Source: Treponema sp.
GTDB lineage: Bacteria > Spirochaetota > Spirochaetia > Treponematales > Breznakiellaceae
Assembly (NCBI GenBank): GCA_031276815.1
Contig: JAISMJ010000012.1
Span: 1-47,582 of the forward strand
Length of the DNA: 47,582 nt
Reading direction: 5' to 3'
The position numbers and the translations under genes are program-made. Shown here piece after piece: positions 7,128 through 15,857 of the stretch. Under the pieces are notes generated by a model. The model saw only the letters and a program-made list of their open reading frames with translations. It searched no databases and was not told the DNA's origin. Position 1 is the first letter of the stretch, and each line of letters begins with the position of its first letter.

Positions 7128-8138
7128 ATGACACGTACCATGACGGATGCGGAACTTTTACGCTATATCACTACCTGCGATCCTGATGAGGCGGAAGCCC
7201 TTTTCGCCGAAGCGCGGAAGGTTCGCGCCCGTTACTACGGTAATGCGGTGTACTTCAGGGGACTCATTGAGTTTACCAATTACTGCAAGAACGACTGCTT
7301 CTACTGCGGCATACGGGCAAGCAACAAACACGTAGAACGCTACCGGCTCTCTGTGGAACAAATTCTGCAATGCTGCACGGTGGGAAATATGCTTGGGTAT
7401 AAAACCTTTGTCCTGCAAGGCGGGGAAGACCCGTTCTTCACGGATGAACGCATCGTTGAAATAGTTACGGCGGTCCGCCGTAACTATCCGAACCATGCCA
7501 TAACGCTGTCCATAGGCGAAAAGGAGTGGAGCAGTTACGAGCTGTTTTTCGAAGCGGGCGCGAACCGCTACCTTCTGCGCCATGAAACCGCAGACGAGGC
7601 GCATTACGCCGCCCTGCACCCCGCCTCCATGAGCCTTACGCATCGCAAACAGTGCCTGTTCACCTTGAAAGAAATCGGCTATCAGGTGGGCGCGGGGTTC
7701 ATGGTGGGAACGCCTTTTCAGACGCCGGAAACCCTGCTCGAAGACCTCCGTTTTCTGGAGGAACTCAAACCGGCAATGGTGGGCATTGGTCCCTTCATTC
7801 CGGCGGCGGGGACGCCTTTTAGTAAAGAAGCCCGGGGCAGTCTGGAGCAGACCCTCCGCATGATCGCGTTAAGCCGTATTCTCCTGCCGAAAGCCCTAAT
7901 CCCCGCAACTACCGCGCTCGGTACTATTTCGAGCCACGGCAGAGAGCGGGGGCTTATGGCGGGCGCCAATGTGGTCATGCCTAATCTTTCGCCGAAAACC
8001 GTGCGTAAACTCTATTCGCTCTACGACAACAAAATCTGTACCGGAGATGAAGCCGCCGAGTGCCGCCTCTGTATGGAAGGGCGCATCCGCACATTCGGCT
8101 TCGTACCGGACATGCGGCGCGGAGATGCGGCGGTATAA
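7128..8138 (+). CDS. hydE: [FeFe]-hydrogenase maturase HydE (radical SAM)
   Basis: 336-residue radical SAM protein of the HydE/BioB-like group, which processes the HydG product during assembly of the H-cluster diiron site. CKNDCFYC (Cys 53, 57, 60) binds the SAM cluster. A second set CTGDEAAECRLC (C-X7-C-X2-C) near the C-terminus matches the optional auxiliary cluster seen in Thermotoga-type HydE. Length agrees with the family. ATG 7128 lies one base after the hydG stop with no ribosome site, so translation is probably coupled; an in-frame ATG at 7140 is an alternative. PylB, another member of this group, is unlikely given the hydG neighbour. Confidence 0.9.
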   Translation: MTRTMTDAELLRYITTCDPDEAEALFAEARKVRARYYGNAVYFRGLIEFTNYCKNDCFYCGIRASNKHVERYRLSVEQILQCCTVGNMLGYKTFVLQGGEDPFFTDERIVEIVTAVRRNYPNHAITLSIGEKEWSSYELFFEAGANRYLLRHETADEAHYAALHPASMSLTHRKQCLFTLKEIGYQVGAGFMVGTPFQTPETLLEDLRFLEELKPAMVGIGPFIPAAGTPFSKEARGSLEQTLRMIALSRILLPKALIPATTALGTISSHGRERGLMAGANVVMPNLSPKTVRKLYSLYDNKICTGDEAAECRLCMEGRIRTFGFVPDMRRGDAAV

Positions 8139-8181
8139 GCGGTTCTCCACAATTTTTTTATGTAAGACAAGAAAAAACCTC

Positions 8182-8210
8182 TTTATTTTATTGTAAAAGT
8201 ACTCTATAAT
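8182..8210 (+). promoter_or_regulatory. Possible promoter of the outer-membrane protein gene at 8225
   Basis: A perfect TATAAT (8205-8210) sits 14 nt before ATG 8225. The -35 at 17-bp spacing is only TTTATT (8182-8187). The leader would be about 7 nt, with no ribosome site. Confidence 0.4.
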
Positions 8211-8224
8211 TAAAACCAGAAATC

Positions 8225-8740
8225 ATGAAGAAATGTGCCTTTGTTTATATGCTTTTATTTTCGCTTTTCCTAGTCTCTGTGCGGGCTGAGAAAAATGCCG
8301 TGAATCTCGGTTTCGGGGTTGAAGGGAATATGAGTTCTGACAAAGGCTGGGCTTTCGGACGTTCCATCAGCATAGATGTCCAATTTTTCACATACGTCAT
8401 TATGGGAAGCGCCGTTACCATTAGCGATGATTTTAAGCAATTTACCGCTATTGAACCGGAAATTTTCGTCCGCTGGTATCCACCGCTCACCGCCGTTCCC
8501 TTCCTTAAAAAAGCCGCGTTTCTTGAGATAAAAGACGGCGGCTTCTTTGTACAAGGCGATATTGGAGTTAGTACCATCATAGGTTTTTTCGACAGAGACG
8601 TTACCCCTCTGTTTTTGGGTGGACTTACCATTGGTTTCCGGTTCCCATTCCAAAACGGTGACTATTTTATGGAGCCCTTCATCAAAAGCGGATATCCGTT
8701 TCTTTTTGGAGCGGGCATGAGATTCGGGTGTCGGTTTTAG
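8225..8740 (+). CDS. Small exported outer-membrane barrel-like protein
   Basis: 171 residues beginning with a classical signal peptide: two Lys, a hydrophobic core YMLLFSLFLVS, and probable cleavage after VRA at about residue 21. The rest alternates aromatic and small residues in short strands separated by glycine turns (VNLGFGVEG, LGGLTIGFRF), and the protein ends in RF. An aromatic C-terminal residue after amphipathic strands is typical of outer-membrane beta barrels. With about 150 mature residues it could form an eight-stranded barrel. No named family is recognised. It precedes a lipoprotein gene by 9 bp, so the two probably form an envelope operon separate from hydGE. Confidence 0.6.
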   Translation: MKKCAFVYMLLFSLFLVSVRAEKNAVNLGFGVEGNMSSDKGWAFGRSISIDVQFFTYVIMGSAVTISDDFKQFTAIEPEIFVRWYPPLTAVPFLKKAAFLEIKDGGFFVQGDIGVSTIIGFFDRDVTPLFLGGLTIGFRFPFQNGDYFMEPFIKSGYPFLFGAGMRFGCRF

Positions 8741-8749
8741 GATGGGTGA

Positions 8750-9367
8750 ATGAGACCTGTAGAAAAAATAAGAAAAAAGCATTTTCTTATCGGTATATGT
8801 GCACTGTGTCTAAACGGCGCACTGGCGGTGGGAGGCTGTTCAAACCCAATCTACAACACGCCCGGAGCATTAGACCCTGATGATATAATAGCAATAGCGG
8901 TTACCCCTCCAACCAAACGGTTGTACCGGCGGGGAGAAAGCCTTGATTTAACAGGAGCCTTGGTACATATCTATTATAGAGGACCCGGCGTTGCCCCTAA
9001 ACTCGATCAGCCAATAAGCCCCGCTCACGTTTCCGGTTTTGATTCAAAGAGAGAAGGGATTCAAACTATAACCGTTACCACCGGTAACCAATCGGATCGT
9101 TTTGATATTGCGCTTATTGCGCTTCCTGAAGCGGTTATAACCGCTTCAACCGGAAGTATAAGAACTATTCCATTGGGCGAATTGGAAGGCTCATGGAGAC
9201 TCTATGTTTTTGATGAACATGACACTGTACTAGAAAATCATAAAGGCAGCGGCTCCACCGTTTCTTTTCAAGCGCCTTTTGCGCCGGCGGTTTACACCGT
9301 TGCGTTAGTCGTTAGAAAAGACGGATACGCGTATACTAGGTTTTATAAATTAACCGTGGAGGAATGA
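8750..9367 (+). CDS. Lipoprotein with a Big_3-like Ig domain
   Basis: 205-residue predicted lipoprotein. After a basic N-terminus (RPVEKIRKKH) and a hydrophobic stretch comes AVGGC, a relaxed spirochaetal lipobox with the lipidated Cys near residue 30. Residues about 44-120 fit the bacterial Ig-like group 3 pattern: PPTKRLYRRGESLDLTGALV, a tyrosine-rich middle, then VSGFDSKREGIQTITVT, typical of Big_3 repeats in surface proteins. A second all-beta segment follows (about 125-205). The ribosome site is weak (GGATGGGTG). It lies 9 bp after the barrel gene, suggesting co-transcription. It probably acts at the cell envelope; the ligand is unknown. Confidence 0.65.
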   Translation: MRPVEKIRKKHFLIGICALCLNGALAVGGCSNPIYNTPGALDPDDIIAIAVTPPTKRLYRRGESLDLTGALVHIYYRGPGVAPKLDQPISPAHVSGFDSKREGIQTITVTTGNQSDRFDIALIALPEAVITASTGSIRTIPLGELEGSWRLYVFDEHDTVLENHKGSGSTVSFQAPFAPAVYTVALVVRKDGYAYTRFYKLTVEE

Positions 9368-9420
9368 AGCTCCTCGCGGATGATCCGGCGACATTATTGG
9401 AAGCGCGGGAAAAACGATGC

Positions 9421-9662
9421 GGCATGAATCAATAACCATACAAAGGATGCCGTTAAAAACAAGGATATATCGGTGTGGGTATTGCGATTTAGAGATAGAT
9501 CGGAATGAGGACGCCGCTATACTATAGACGAGTATCGGTCGGTGAGACCGAAGCCCGCCGTTGGCGGGAGACTGCGGATACGGTAGCGCCAGTAGTGAAA
9601 CTATCGTAGAAGAAGCAGGAATACATTTCAAACCGATAGGTAGGTTTGAGCAGGTTTTATAA
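9421..9662 (+). mobile_element. Decayed IS605-family TnpB (OrfB) C-terminus and element end
   Basis: One frame ending at TAA 9660-9662 reads IYRCGYCDLEIDRNEDAAI (from 9465), which matches the second CxxC of the TnpB zinc finger and the RuvC-III segment (F-x-C-x2-CG-x-DRDxNAAxN). It continues in the same frame into the usual TnpB tail (PPLAGDCGYGSASSETIVEE, then AGIHFK). Two in-frame stops, TAG 9525-9527 and TGA 9543-9545, inactivate it. The first CxxC half of the zinc finger is not visible and all upstream domains are missing. In intact elements the 3' end of tnpB and the right end encode the omega RNA scaffold, so such a segment may persist here. No partner tnpA is adjacent. Confidence 0.7.
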
Positions 9663-9676
9663 GGCAGGTATCAGCG

Positions 9677-11725
9677 ATGACTCAAGACAAATTCTTTGAA
9701 CAGCGGAGAGTAGGCGTAGTCATTCCGGTGGGCGCTTTGCGCGGGGAAAAAAGTGGTGGTGTGGGAGAATTTTCCGACTTGGCTGAATTCGCGCGGCTCG
9801 CCGCTAAAATGGGTATAGGGCTTATCCAGATATTACCGGTGAATGACACCGGTTATGAAAGCTCTCCATATAGCGCTCTTTCGGCGTTTGCTTTGCATCC
9901 GCTCTACTTGAGAATAGCGGATCTGCCCGAAGCCGCCGAATTCACGCCAAAAATTGACGCCCTGACAAAGCGGTTTGATAAAAACGCGCGTTTTTCACAT
10001 TATGATATACTTCAAGCTAAGCTGGAACTACTGAGGGAAATATACGCCGCGCATGAAGAGGCTATCGCAGGAAAGGCTTCACTTTTGAAATGGATAGAAA
10101 AAAATCCGTGGATTAAGCCCTATGCTGTTTTCCGCAGGTTAAAAGAAGCAAACCATGAAAGGAGCTGGAAAGAGTGGGGCGAGTACCGGAACGTTACAAA
10201 ACAACAGATCGAAATGCTCTGGAACGATCCAGTGTTGAAGAAAGAGCATCTGTTCTGGGTTTGGATACAGGAGGCGCTGGATAATCAGTTCAGTAAAGCC
10301 GCTAAAGCTGTGGCGCATGAAGGCATACTGCTGGAAGGCGATCTGCCGATCCTGATAAATGACGATTCCTGCGATGTGTGGGCGTATCCCGAATTTTTCC
10401 ATTTAGACCTTTCGGCGGGAGCGCCGCCGGATATGTACAGCCCCAATGGGCAGAATTGGGGTTTTCCTGTGTACAACTGGAATGCTTTGGCAAAAGACAA
10501 GTATACGTGGTGGAAGCGCCGGCTCGCGGTTGCCGAGAAATACTACAAGGCGTACCGCATCGATCATGTGTTGGGATTTTTCCGCATTTGGGCGGCTTCA
10601 AAACAGGACCTTGCATCGTCTTCCCTGCTGGGAAGATTTATTCCTTTTATTCCTGTAACGGCGAGGGACCTCGAAGAAGCCGGTTTTGACAAGGGGCGTA
10701 TCCGGTGGTCTTCCTCTCCCCATATCCCCACCCGCGAGGTATGGGATGCTCTTTCCGGTATAAAGGACGCCGCCGGGAAACCGGATGACGCCGTCATACA
10801 GAAGGAAGCGGAAAAGGTCTTTATGCAGACGCTCGATCGTATCAATAGTGAAGAGCTTTGGCTTTTTAAGGATACCGTCAAAGGCGAAAAAGACATAAAA
10901 GCGCTCGATCTTCATCCTTTTGCACAAGAGTACCTTATCCGAGCGTGGCGTAACCGTGCCTTTCTGGAATACGAGAAGGGAAAATTCACTCCCGTCTGGT
11001 TATACAAGGAGACGAGAGCGTATATGAGTTTTTCTCATAAGGAAAAAGAAAAGATTGACGCCCTCATAGAGGCGCGTAAACTTGAATCTGAAAAAAAATG
11101 GGAAACCCACGGCAAAAAACTACTTACCATGCTGATCGAGTCTTCTTCCATGCTGCCGTGCGCCGAAGATTTGGGCGATGTACCCGATTGCGTGCCGAAA
11201 GTGCTTGGAAAACTCAAGATTCTCGGACTGCGCGTTGTGCGTTGGGCGCGGAAATGGGACAAAGAAGGCGCGCCGTATATTCCATTTGAAGAGTACCCTG
11301 AATTGAGCGTCTGTACCCTCGGCGTTCACGATAGCTCCACGGTACGCGAATGGTGGGAAACAGAAGCGGATCAGGCGGTGTTTGCAGGGTTCATTGGCGA
11401 GCCTTCGCTGGCAAATGTGTACAATCCGGGAGTCGCTAAGAAAATCCTTCAGAAAACGGCGTCCGCCGCATCCCGCTTCCGCGTATTCCAGATTCAGGAT
11501 TTGCTCCACCTTTCTTTGAAATACTACGCCGATGATCCGGCGTCAGAAAGGATAAACGTGCCGGGTTCTGTTACCGGCTTTAACTGGACGTACAGACTTC
11601 CTGTTCCTATTGCTGAACTCGAAAAAGACGAAGAGCTTATTCGTGCGGTAAAAGAGCTTGCCGCAATAAAACCTGCGGAAAAAAAAGGGACGTCAAAAAA
11701 TAAGAAAAAGAAGAGCGTTTCGTAG
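9677..11725 (+). CDS. malQ: 4-alpha-glucanotransferase (amylomaltase, GH77)
   Basis: 682-residue GH77 enzyme that transfers maltosyl/oligoglucosyl units between alpha-1,4-glucans in the cytosol. The opening GVVIPVGALRGEKSGGVGEF followed by IGLIQILPVNDTGYESSPYS is characteristic. The catalytic Asp lies in YRIDHVLGFFRIW, the acid/base Glu in CAEDLGDVP and the third acidic site in GVHDSSTVREWW. It is longer than typical bacterial MalQ (about 500) because of inserted segments in the middle and a lysine-rich tail (KKGTSKNKKKKSVS), which could be a disordered tether. The start ATG 9677 has only a weak AGGTA upstream. The next gene, on the same strand, is a giant GH13 protein, so glycogen or starch metabolism is the likely role. 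Confidence 0.9.
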   Translation: MTQDKFFEQRRVGVVIPVGALRGEKSGGVGEFSDLAEFARLAAKMGIGLIQILPVNDTGYESSPYSALSAFALHPLYLRIADLPEAAEFTPKIDALTKRFDKNARFSHYDILQAKLELLREIYAAHEEAIAGKASLLKWIEKNPWIKPYAVFRRLKEANHERSWKEWGEYRNVTKQQIEMLWNDPVLKKEHLFWVWIQEALDNQFSKAAKAVAHEGILLEGDLPILINDDSCDVWAYPEFFHLDLSAGAPPDMYSPNGQNWGFPVYNWNALAKDKYTWWKRRLAVAEKYYKAYRIDHVLGFFRIWAASKQDLASSSLLGRFIPFIPVTARDLEEAGFDKGRIRWSSSPHIPTREVWDALSGIKDAAGKPDDAVIQKEAEKVFMQTLDRINSEELWLFKDTVKGEKDIKALDLHPFAQEYLIRAWRNRAFLEYEKGKFTPVWLYKETRAYMSFSHKEKEKIDALIEARKLESEKKWETHGKKLLTMLIESSSMLPCAEDLGDVPDCVPKVLGKLKILGLRVVRWARKWDKEGAPYIPFEEYPELSVCTLGVHDSSTVREWWETEADQAVFAGFIGEPSLANVYNPGVAKKILQKTASAASRFRVFQIQDLLHLSLKYYADDPASERINVPGSVTGFNWTYRLPVPIAELEKDEELIRAVKELAAIKPAEKKGTSKNKKKKSVS

Positions 11726-11799
11726 AGTGGAGCGTAAAACGAAGGTTCGTGAACCAAAGGTTCGGCTGGTAGTACGGACATTCAAATAAGGAGTAAGGT

Positions 11800-14700
11800 A
11801 TGTTTTTAGAACTTGAATTAACCGCATTTGAGAGAAATCATCATGGTAATTATAACCGGGAAACCCCATCGCAGACGATGGAATTTCATATTTGTAACGA
11901 GATTCGGAGCGAATGCGGCGTTGAGAAAGACCTGTTCTCCATATCCGGCAATGTCGTGTTTACGGATTTTCCGGCGGTACGCTCGCTGGCGCAGAAGCTG
12001 AATACGAAAGGCTACACGGTGAAAGCGGGGCAGCTTAACGCGATGGGGCTTATTGATGAAATCCTCCATTACCTCGTTTCCTTGTACCGGGAGCAGGTGC
12101 AACCTGATGTGTTTGATACCGCGCTTGCCCGGCTCAATCAAAAGTTAGGGGAATCTAAAACACTGCAACTGTTGAAACAGTTTTGTACGCGCTTTCCTCC
12201 CAAAAAGGTTTATTCGGGTGAAACTACGGTGGATACGTACCTTGAGACGTCCGAAGGCGCGGTGAGCCACGAGGCAATGTCCCTCGAAGAAATTCTCCTG
12301 CTTGCCATTGCGAATCTCAACCCGGCTTTCAAACCATTCTTCTTCATGTTTGACGATAAACCGCTTGCGAAAAAAACTGCCTATGACAACGCGGTTGTAG
12401 AATTACAGGAACATCTCAAAAGCCTTCCGCTTTTTGGTCAGGACGGACTGAATCTTTGGGATCTGCTCCGCGCTCCGGCTATCGCCGCTCCTGATTCGTT
12501 AAGTGGTCAGCTTAAATTTATGCGCCGGAAATGGGGCTTGCTCCTCAAGAAATTTCTTGGGCGTATATTACTGGGACAAGATGTTATTAAGGAAGAAGAA
12601 AAAATAGGGTGGGTAGGAGGTCCAGGTCCCGCCGAAGTCATTACATACGGCAGCCGTGATGTTGAATACGAAAAATACAGTCCGGATCAGGATTGGATGC
12701 CGAGAACTGTACTTATAGCGAAATCAACGCTCGTATGGATGTACCAGCTTTCCCAAAAGTACAAACGTGAGATTATGAGGCTCGATCAGATTCCCGATGA
12801 AGAATTGGACGAGCTTGCGCGGCGCGGTTTTACCGGTCTGTGGCTCATAGGGCTATGGGAGCGGAGCAACGCCAGTAAGACCATTAAGCAGTGGACCGGT
12901 AATCCGGAGGCGGCGGCAAGCGCGTATAGCCTCTATGATTACGACATCGCCGCCGAATTAGGCGGGTGGGATAGCTTAAAAAATCTACGTGAGCGGTGTT
13001 TCCGGCGCGGTATACGTCTTGGCTCGGACATGGTGCCGAACCATACGGGCATTGATTCCCGCTGGGTGATAGAGCATCCCGATCGCTTCCTGCAACTTTC
13101 CTATCCGCCTTTTCCTTCCTACAATTACACCTGCGGCAATCTTTCCGGCAGAGACGATATTACGGTACAAGTAGAGGATCATTACTTTACCAGAAGCGAC
13201 GCCGCAGTTGTATTCAAGCGTACTGACAACCGCACGGGCGAAGCGCGGTACATTTATCACGGCAATGACGGAACCAGTATGCCGTGGAACGATACGGCGC
13301 AAATCGACTTCCTCAACCCTGAAGCCCGTGAAGCCGTTATCCGTACCATTATCGGCGTATGCCAACAGTTCCCCATCGTGCGCTTTGATGCGGCTATGAC
13401 CTTGGCGAAACGGCACATACAGCGGCTCTGGTACCCTGAACCCGGACGAGGCGGCGATATAGCAAGCCGCGCGGAACACGCTATTTCCAACGAGGAGTTT
13501 GACCGCCGTATTCCCAACGAATTTTGGCGTGAGCTAGTTGACCGGTGCGCCGCGGAAGCGCCTCATACCCTGCTGCTTGCGGAAGCGTTTTGGATGATGG
13601 AAGGATATTTCGTACGTACCTTGGGTATGCACCGCGTGTACAATTCCGCGTTTATGAATATGCTGAAAAAAGAGGAAAACGCCAAGTACCGCGCGACTAT
13701 AAAGAACACGCTGGAGTTCGATCCCGAAGTCTTGAAACGGTTCGTGAACTTTATGAACAACCCTGATGAGGATACCGCGGTCGCCCAGTTCGGTAAAGGC
13801 GACAAGTATTTTGGTATTTGTACGCTCATGGTAACTATGCCGGGACTACCTATGTTTGGACATGGGCAGATCGAAGGGTTTGAGGAGAAGTACGGCATGG
13901 AATACCGCCGCGCCTACCGTGGTGAACAGCCAGATCAATGGCTCGTTGACCGGCATGAGCGGGAAATTTTCCCCTTAATGAAAAAACGGCTCCTTTTCTC
14001 CGGCAGCGAACATTTCCGTCTGTTTGACCTTTACAAACAAGACGGGTGGGTTGATGAAAATGTGTTTGCGTATTCCAACCGTGCCGGTAATGAAGGCTCT
14101 TTGGTGTTCTATAACAACTCCTACTATGGGACAGCAGGGTGGATACGCAACAGCGCCGCAACTATTCCTCAAAAAGACGGTACATACCGCAGAGATACCC
14201 TTTTTCAATCTCTCCACCTCGATGGAGATTTTGCCCTGTTCCATGAGCAGCGCTCCGGCTTGTGGTTTATACGTTCAGTTCAAGAAATCAACGAGCGGGG
14301 TTTCTTTGTCGCGCTGAAAAGCTATGAGGTGCAGGTTTTTCTGGATATTCATTCGGTACAGGATACGGACGGACGCTGGTCTAAAATATGCAACGAACTC
14401 AACGGCAAGGGGATTGAAGACCTTGATGCTGCGATGCAGGATATTTTTCTTGCGGAACTTTACGTTCCGTTTGTCTCTCTTTTTGATCAGCCGCTTATTG
14501 AGGCTTTCGGACAGGCGATTGCCGGTTGCTCCGAATCCGGCGCGGTCAATGCGGGCGATAACTTTATTCTTACAATCAAGAGTACCGCGCTTGCCTTTAT
14601 CACTACGGCACTACGCTATGTTGGCGGCGCGAACGGTAGATACGATGCATTCACTACCGCCTCGTATTACCTACATGAGAACGGAAAGTCCGTACCTGAA

Positions 14701-15456
14701 GCCGTGTGGAAGGATTTTGAAGCTTACTTGAAGCGGGTTTTTCAATTCGCTCTTATGCTCAAACAACCGGGTGAAAAAATCGCACGACAACCGGCTTACG
14801 GCATTTTCGATCAGGCACATTCATCGACAGCTTTCTTGCTCGGATACGGCGTGTTTTCCCTGCTTCGTTCTATTTTGGGTAAAGATGCGTACGGCGCGGA
14901 CGCCGCCGCCCTCATCTGCCATTGGCAGCTTGACCGCAAATTACGTAACGCCTATATCAACCTCGGAATCCCCAACGAGCTTGCCTACGGTGTTATTGAA
15001 TTGATGAAAGCTGTGCTAACGCGTACCGCGCCCACTGAATCGCTGTACTCGGCTGACAATTTGCCCGCATCAATCATAACGGAAAACTGCGGAAAGGAAG
15101 ATTTCAGGCGACTTCTCGGCATCAATGTTTTTGATGATGTAACATGGTACGACAAAGAAAAATTTGATTGTGCGCTTATGTACGCTTCATTGTTTTTGTC
15201 CTTTGAGAGTGATGAGGCTTTTACGGTGCGCCTCAATAGAACTGATGTTCAACCTACCGGAAAGACCAAACCGGTAGGAAAAGCTCCTGCATCTAAAGGC
15301 GGCAGGAAAATTGCCGCCAAAACTACGACCGTAGGAAATACGGAAGATGTATGGCACGTGCGGCTCAAAATGATTACGGACATTCGGGAAAAACTCCAGC
15401 AAGCAGAGGAAAAGGCAGCATATAGGCTTGATAAGCTGATAGAAGCGCTGGAGTAA
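11800..15456 (+). CDS. Giant GH13 alpha-amylase-family protein
   Basis: 1218-residue cytosolic protein (no signal peptide) with a GH13 catalytic core in the middle: region I SDMVPNHTG near residue 410, region II FPIVRFDAAMTLA near 528 with the nucleophile Asp, region III LLLAEAFWMMEG near 592 with the acid/base Glu. Helical N-terminal (1-330) and C-terminal (about 830-1218) parts flank it, and an Ala/Lys-rich linker lies at about 1150-1190. It is much larger than ordinary amylases and looks like a spirochaete-type glucan-processing enzyme; exact specificity (hydrolase, branching or transferase) is not clear. The ribosome site AAGGAG precedes ATG 11800 by 7 nt. It follows malQ by 74 bp on the same strand and probably shares its function. 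Confidence 0.82.
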   Translation: MFLELELTAFERNHHGNYNRETPSQTMEFHICNEIRSECGVEKDLFSISGNVVFTDFPAVRSLAQKLNTKGYTVKAGQLNAMGLIDEILHYLVSLYREQVQPDVFDTALARLNQKLGESKTLQLLKQFCTRFPPKKVYSGETTVDTYLETSEGAVSHEAMSLEEILLLAIANLNPAFKPFFFMFDDKPLAKKTAYDNAVVELQEHLKSLPLFGQDGLNLWDLLRAPAIAAPDSLSGQLKFMRRKWGLLLKKFLGRILLGQDVIKEEEKIGWVGGPGPAEVITYGSRDVEYEKYSPDQDWMPRTVLIAKSTLVWMYQLSQKYKREIMRLDQIPDEELDELARRGFTGLWLIGLWERSNASKTIKQWTGNPEAAASAYSLYDYDIAAELGGWDSLKNLRERCFRRGIRLGSDMVPNHTGIDSRWVIEHPDRFLQLSYPPFPSYNYTCGNLSGRDDITVQVEDHYFTRSDAAVVFKRTDNRTGEARYIYHGNDGTSMPWNDTAQIDFLNPEAREAVIRTIIGVCQQFPIVRFDAAMTLAKRHIQRLWYPEPGRGGDIASRAEHAISNEEFDRRIPNEFWRELVDRCAAEAPHTLLLAEAFWMMEGYFVRTLGMHRVYNSAFMNMLKKEENAKYRATIKNTLEFDPEVLKRFVNFMNNPDEDTAVAQFGKGDKYFGICTLMVTMPGLPMFGHGQIEGFEEKYGMEYRRAYRGEQPDQWLVDRHEREIFPLMKKRLLFSGSEHFRLFDLYKQDGWVDENVFAYSNRAGNEGSLVFYNNSYYGTAGWIRNSAATIPQKDGTYRRDTLFQSLHLDGDFALFHEQRSGLWFIRSVQEINERGFFVALKSYEVQVFLDIHSVQDTDGRWSKICNELNGKGIEDLDAAMQDIFLAELYVPFVSLFDQPLIEAFGQAIAGCSESGAVNAGDNFILTIKSTALAFITTALRYVGGANGRYDAFTTASYYLHENGKSVPEAVWKDFEAYLKRVFQFALMLKQPGEKIARQPAYGIFDQAHSSTAFLLGYGVFSLLRSILGKDAYGADAAALICHWQLDRKLRNAYINLGIPNELAYGVIELMKAVLTRTAPTESLYSADNLPASIITENCGKEDFRRLLGINVFDDVTWYDKEKFDCALMYASLFLSFESDEAFTVRLNRTDVQPTGKTKPVGKAPASKGGRKIAAKTTTVGNTEDVWHVRLKMITDIREKLQQAEEKAAYRLDKLIEALE

Positions 15457-15773
15457 AAGCGTACGCTATCGGCAGTATACCGCCAGAACTAACGCAGACG
15501 CATGGAATGCCTACCCTCCAACGCATTGCAGGAAGTTGGCGGACTTTTGTGTGCGACGAAGAAAAAGACCACAAAAACATTGATAACAACGGTACAGTGC
15601 AGGAAGTCTTCCGCTTGATACCGCTAAACTCAAACATGGCTCGCTTGACAAAACAAAACTTTTGGCAATGGTCACCCGACGTATAACTGGCGCCTTTTTG
15701 AAACCAGCTTCATGTAGATGGATGATTGTTTTTTATTAAAGCTGTTGTGGAAATACCATAAAGAGGCGGGGAT
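15457..15773. other. Open but unassigned stretch after the GH13 gene
   Basis: A plus-strand frame without a good start stays open for about 75 codons (15458-15688) through a peptide with plausible composition (for example WRTFVCDEEKDHKN), but no family is recognised. It may be a remnant of the same decayed locus as the kduI stub that follows. No terminator with a clear T-tract is seen. Confidence 0.3.
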
Positions 15774-15857
15774 ATGAAAATTGATATCCGGTATGCGGAA
15801 CATCCTGAAGAGGCGTCGCGTTACGATACCGGAACGTTACTGATCATTAGTCTTTAA
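15774..15857 (+). pseudogene. kduI: Truncated 5-keto-4-deoxyuronate isomerase (kduI) N-terminal stub
   Basis: GAGGCGGGGAT precedes ATG 15774. The 27-residue peptide begins MKIDIRYAEHPEEASRYDT, which closely follows the KduI N-terminus (an IRYA-x-HPE-x-x-x-RYDT pattern), and then runs into the end of lepA on the opposite strand and stops. KduI isomerises 5-keto-4-deoxyuronate in pectin and glycosaminoglycan breakdown; a full protein is about 280 residues, so at least 90% is gone. The last codons overlap the lepA 3' end. The stub keeps a ribosome site but cannot be functional. Confidence 0.6.
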
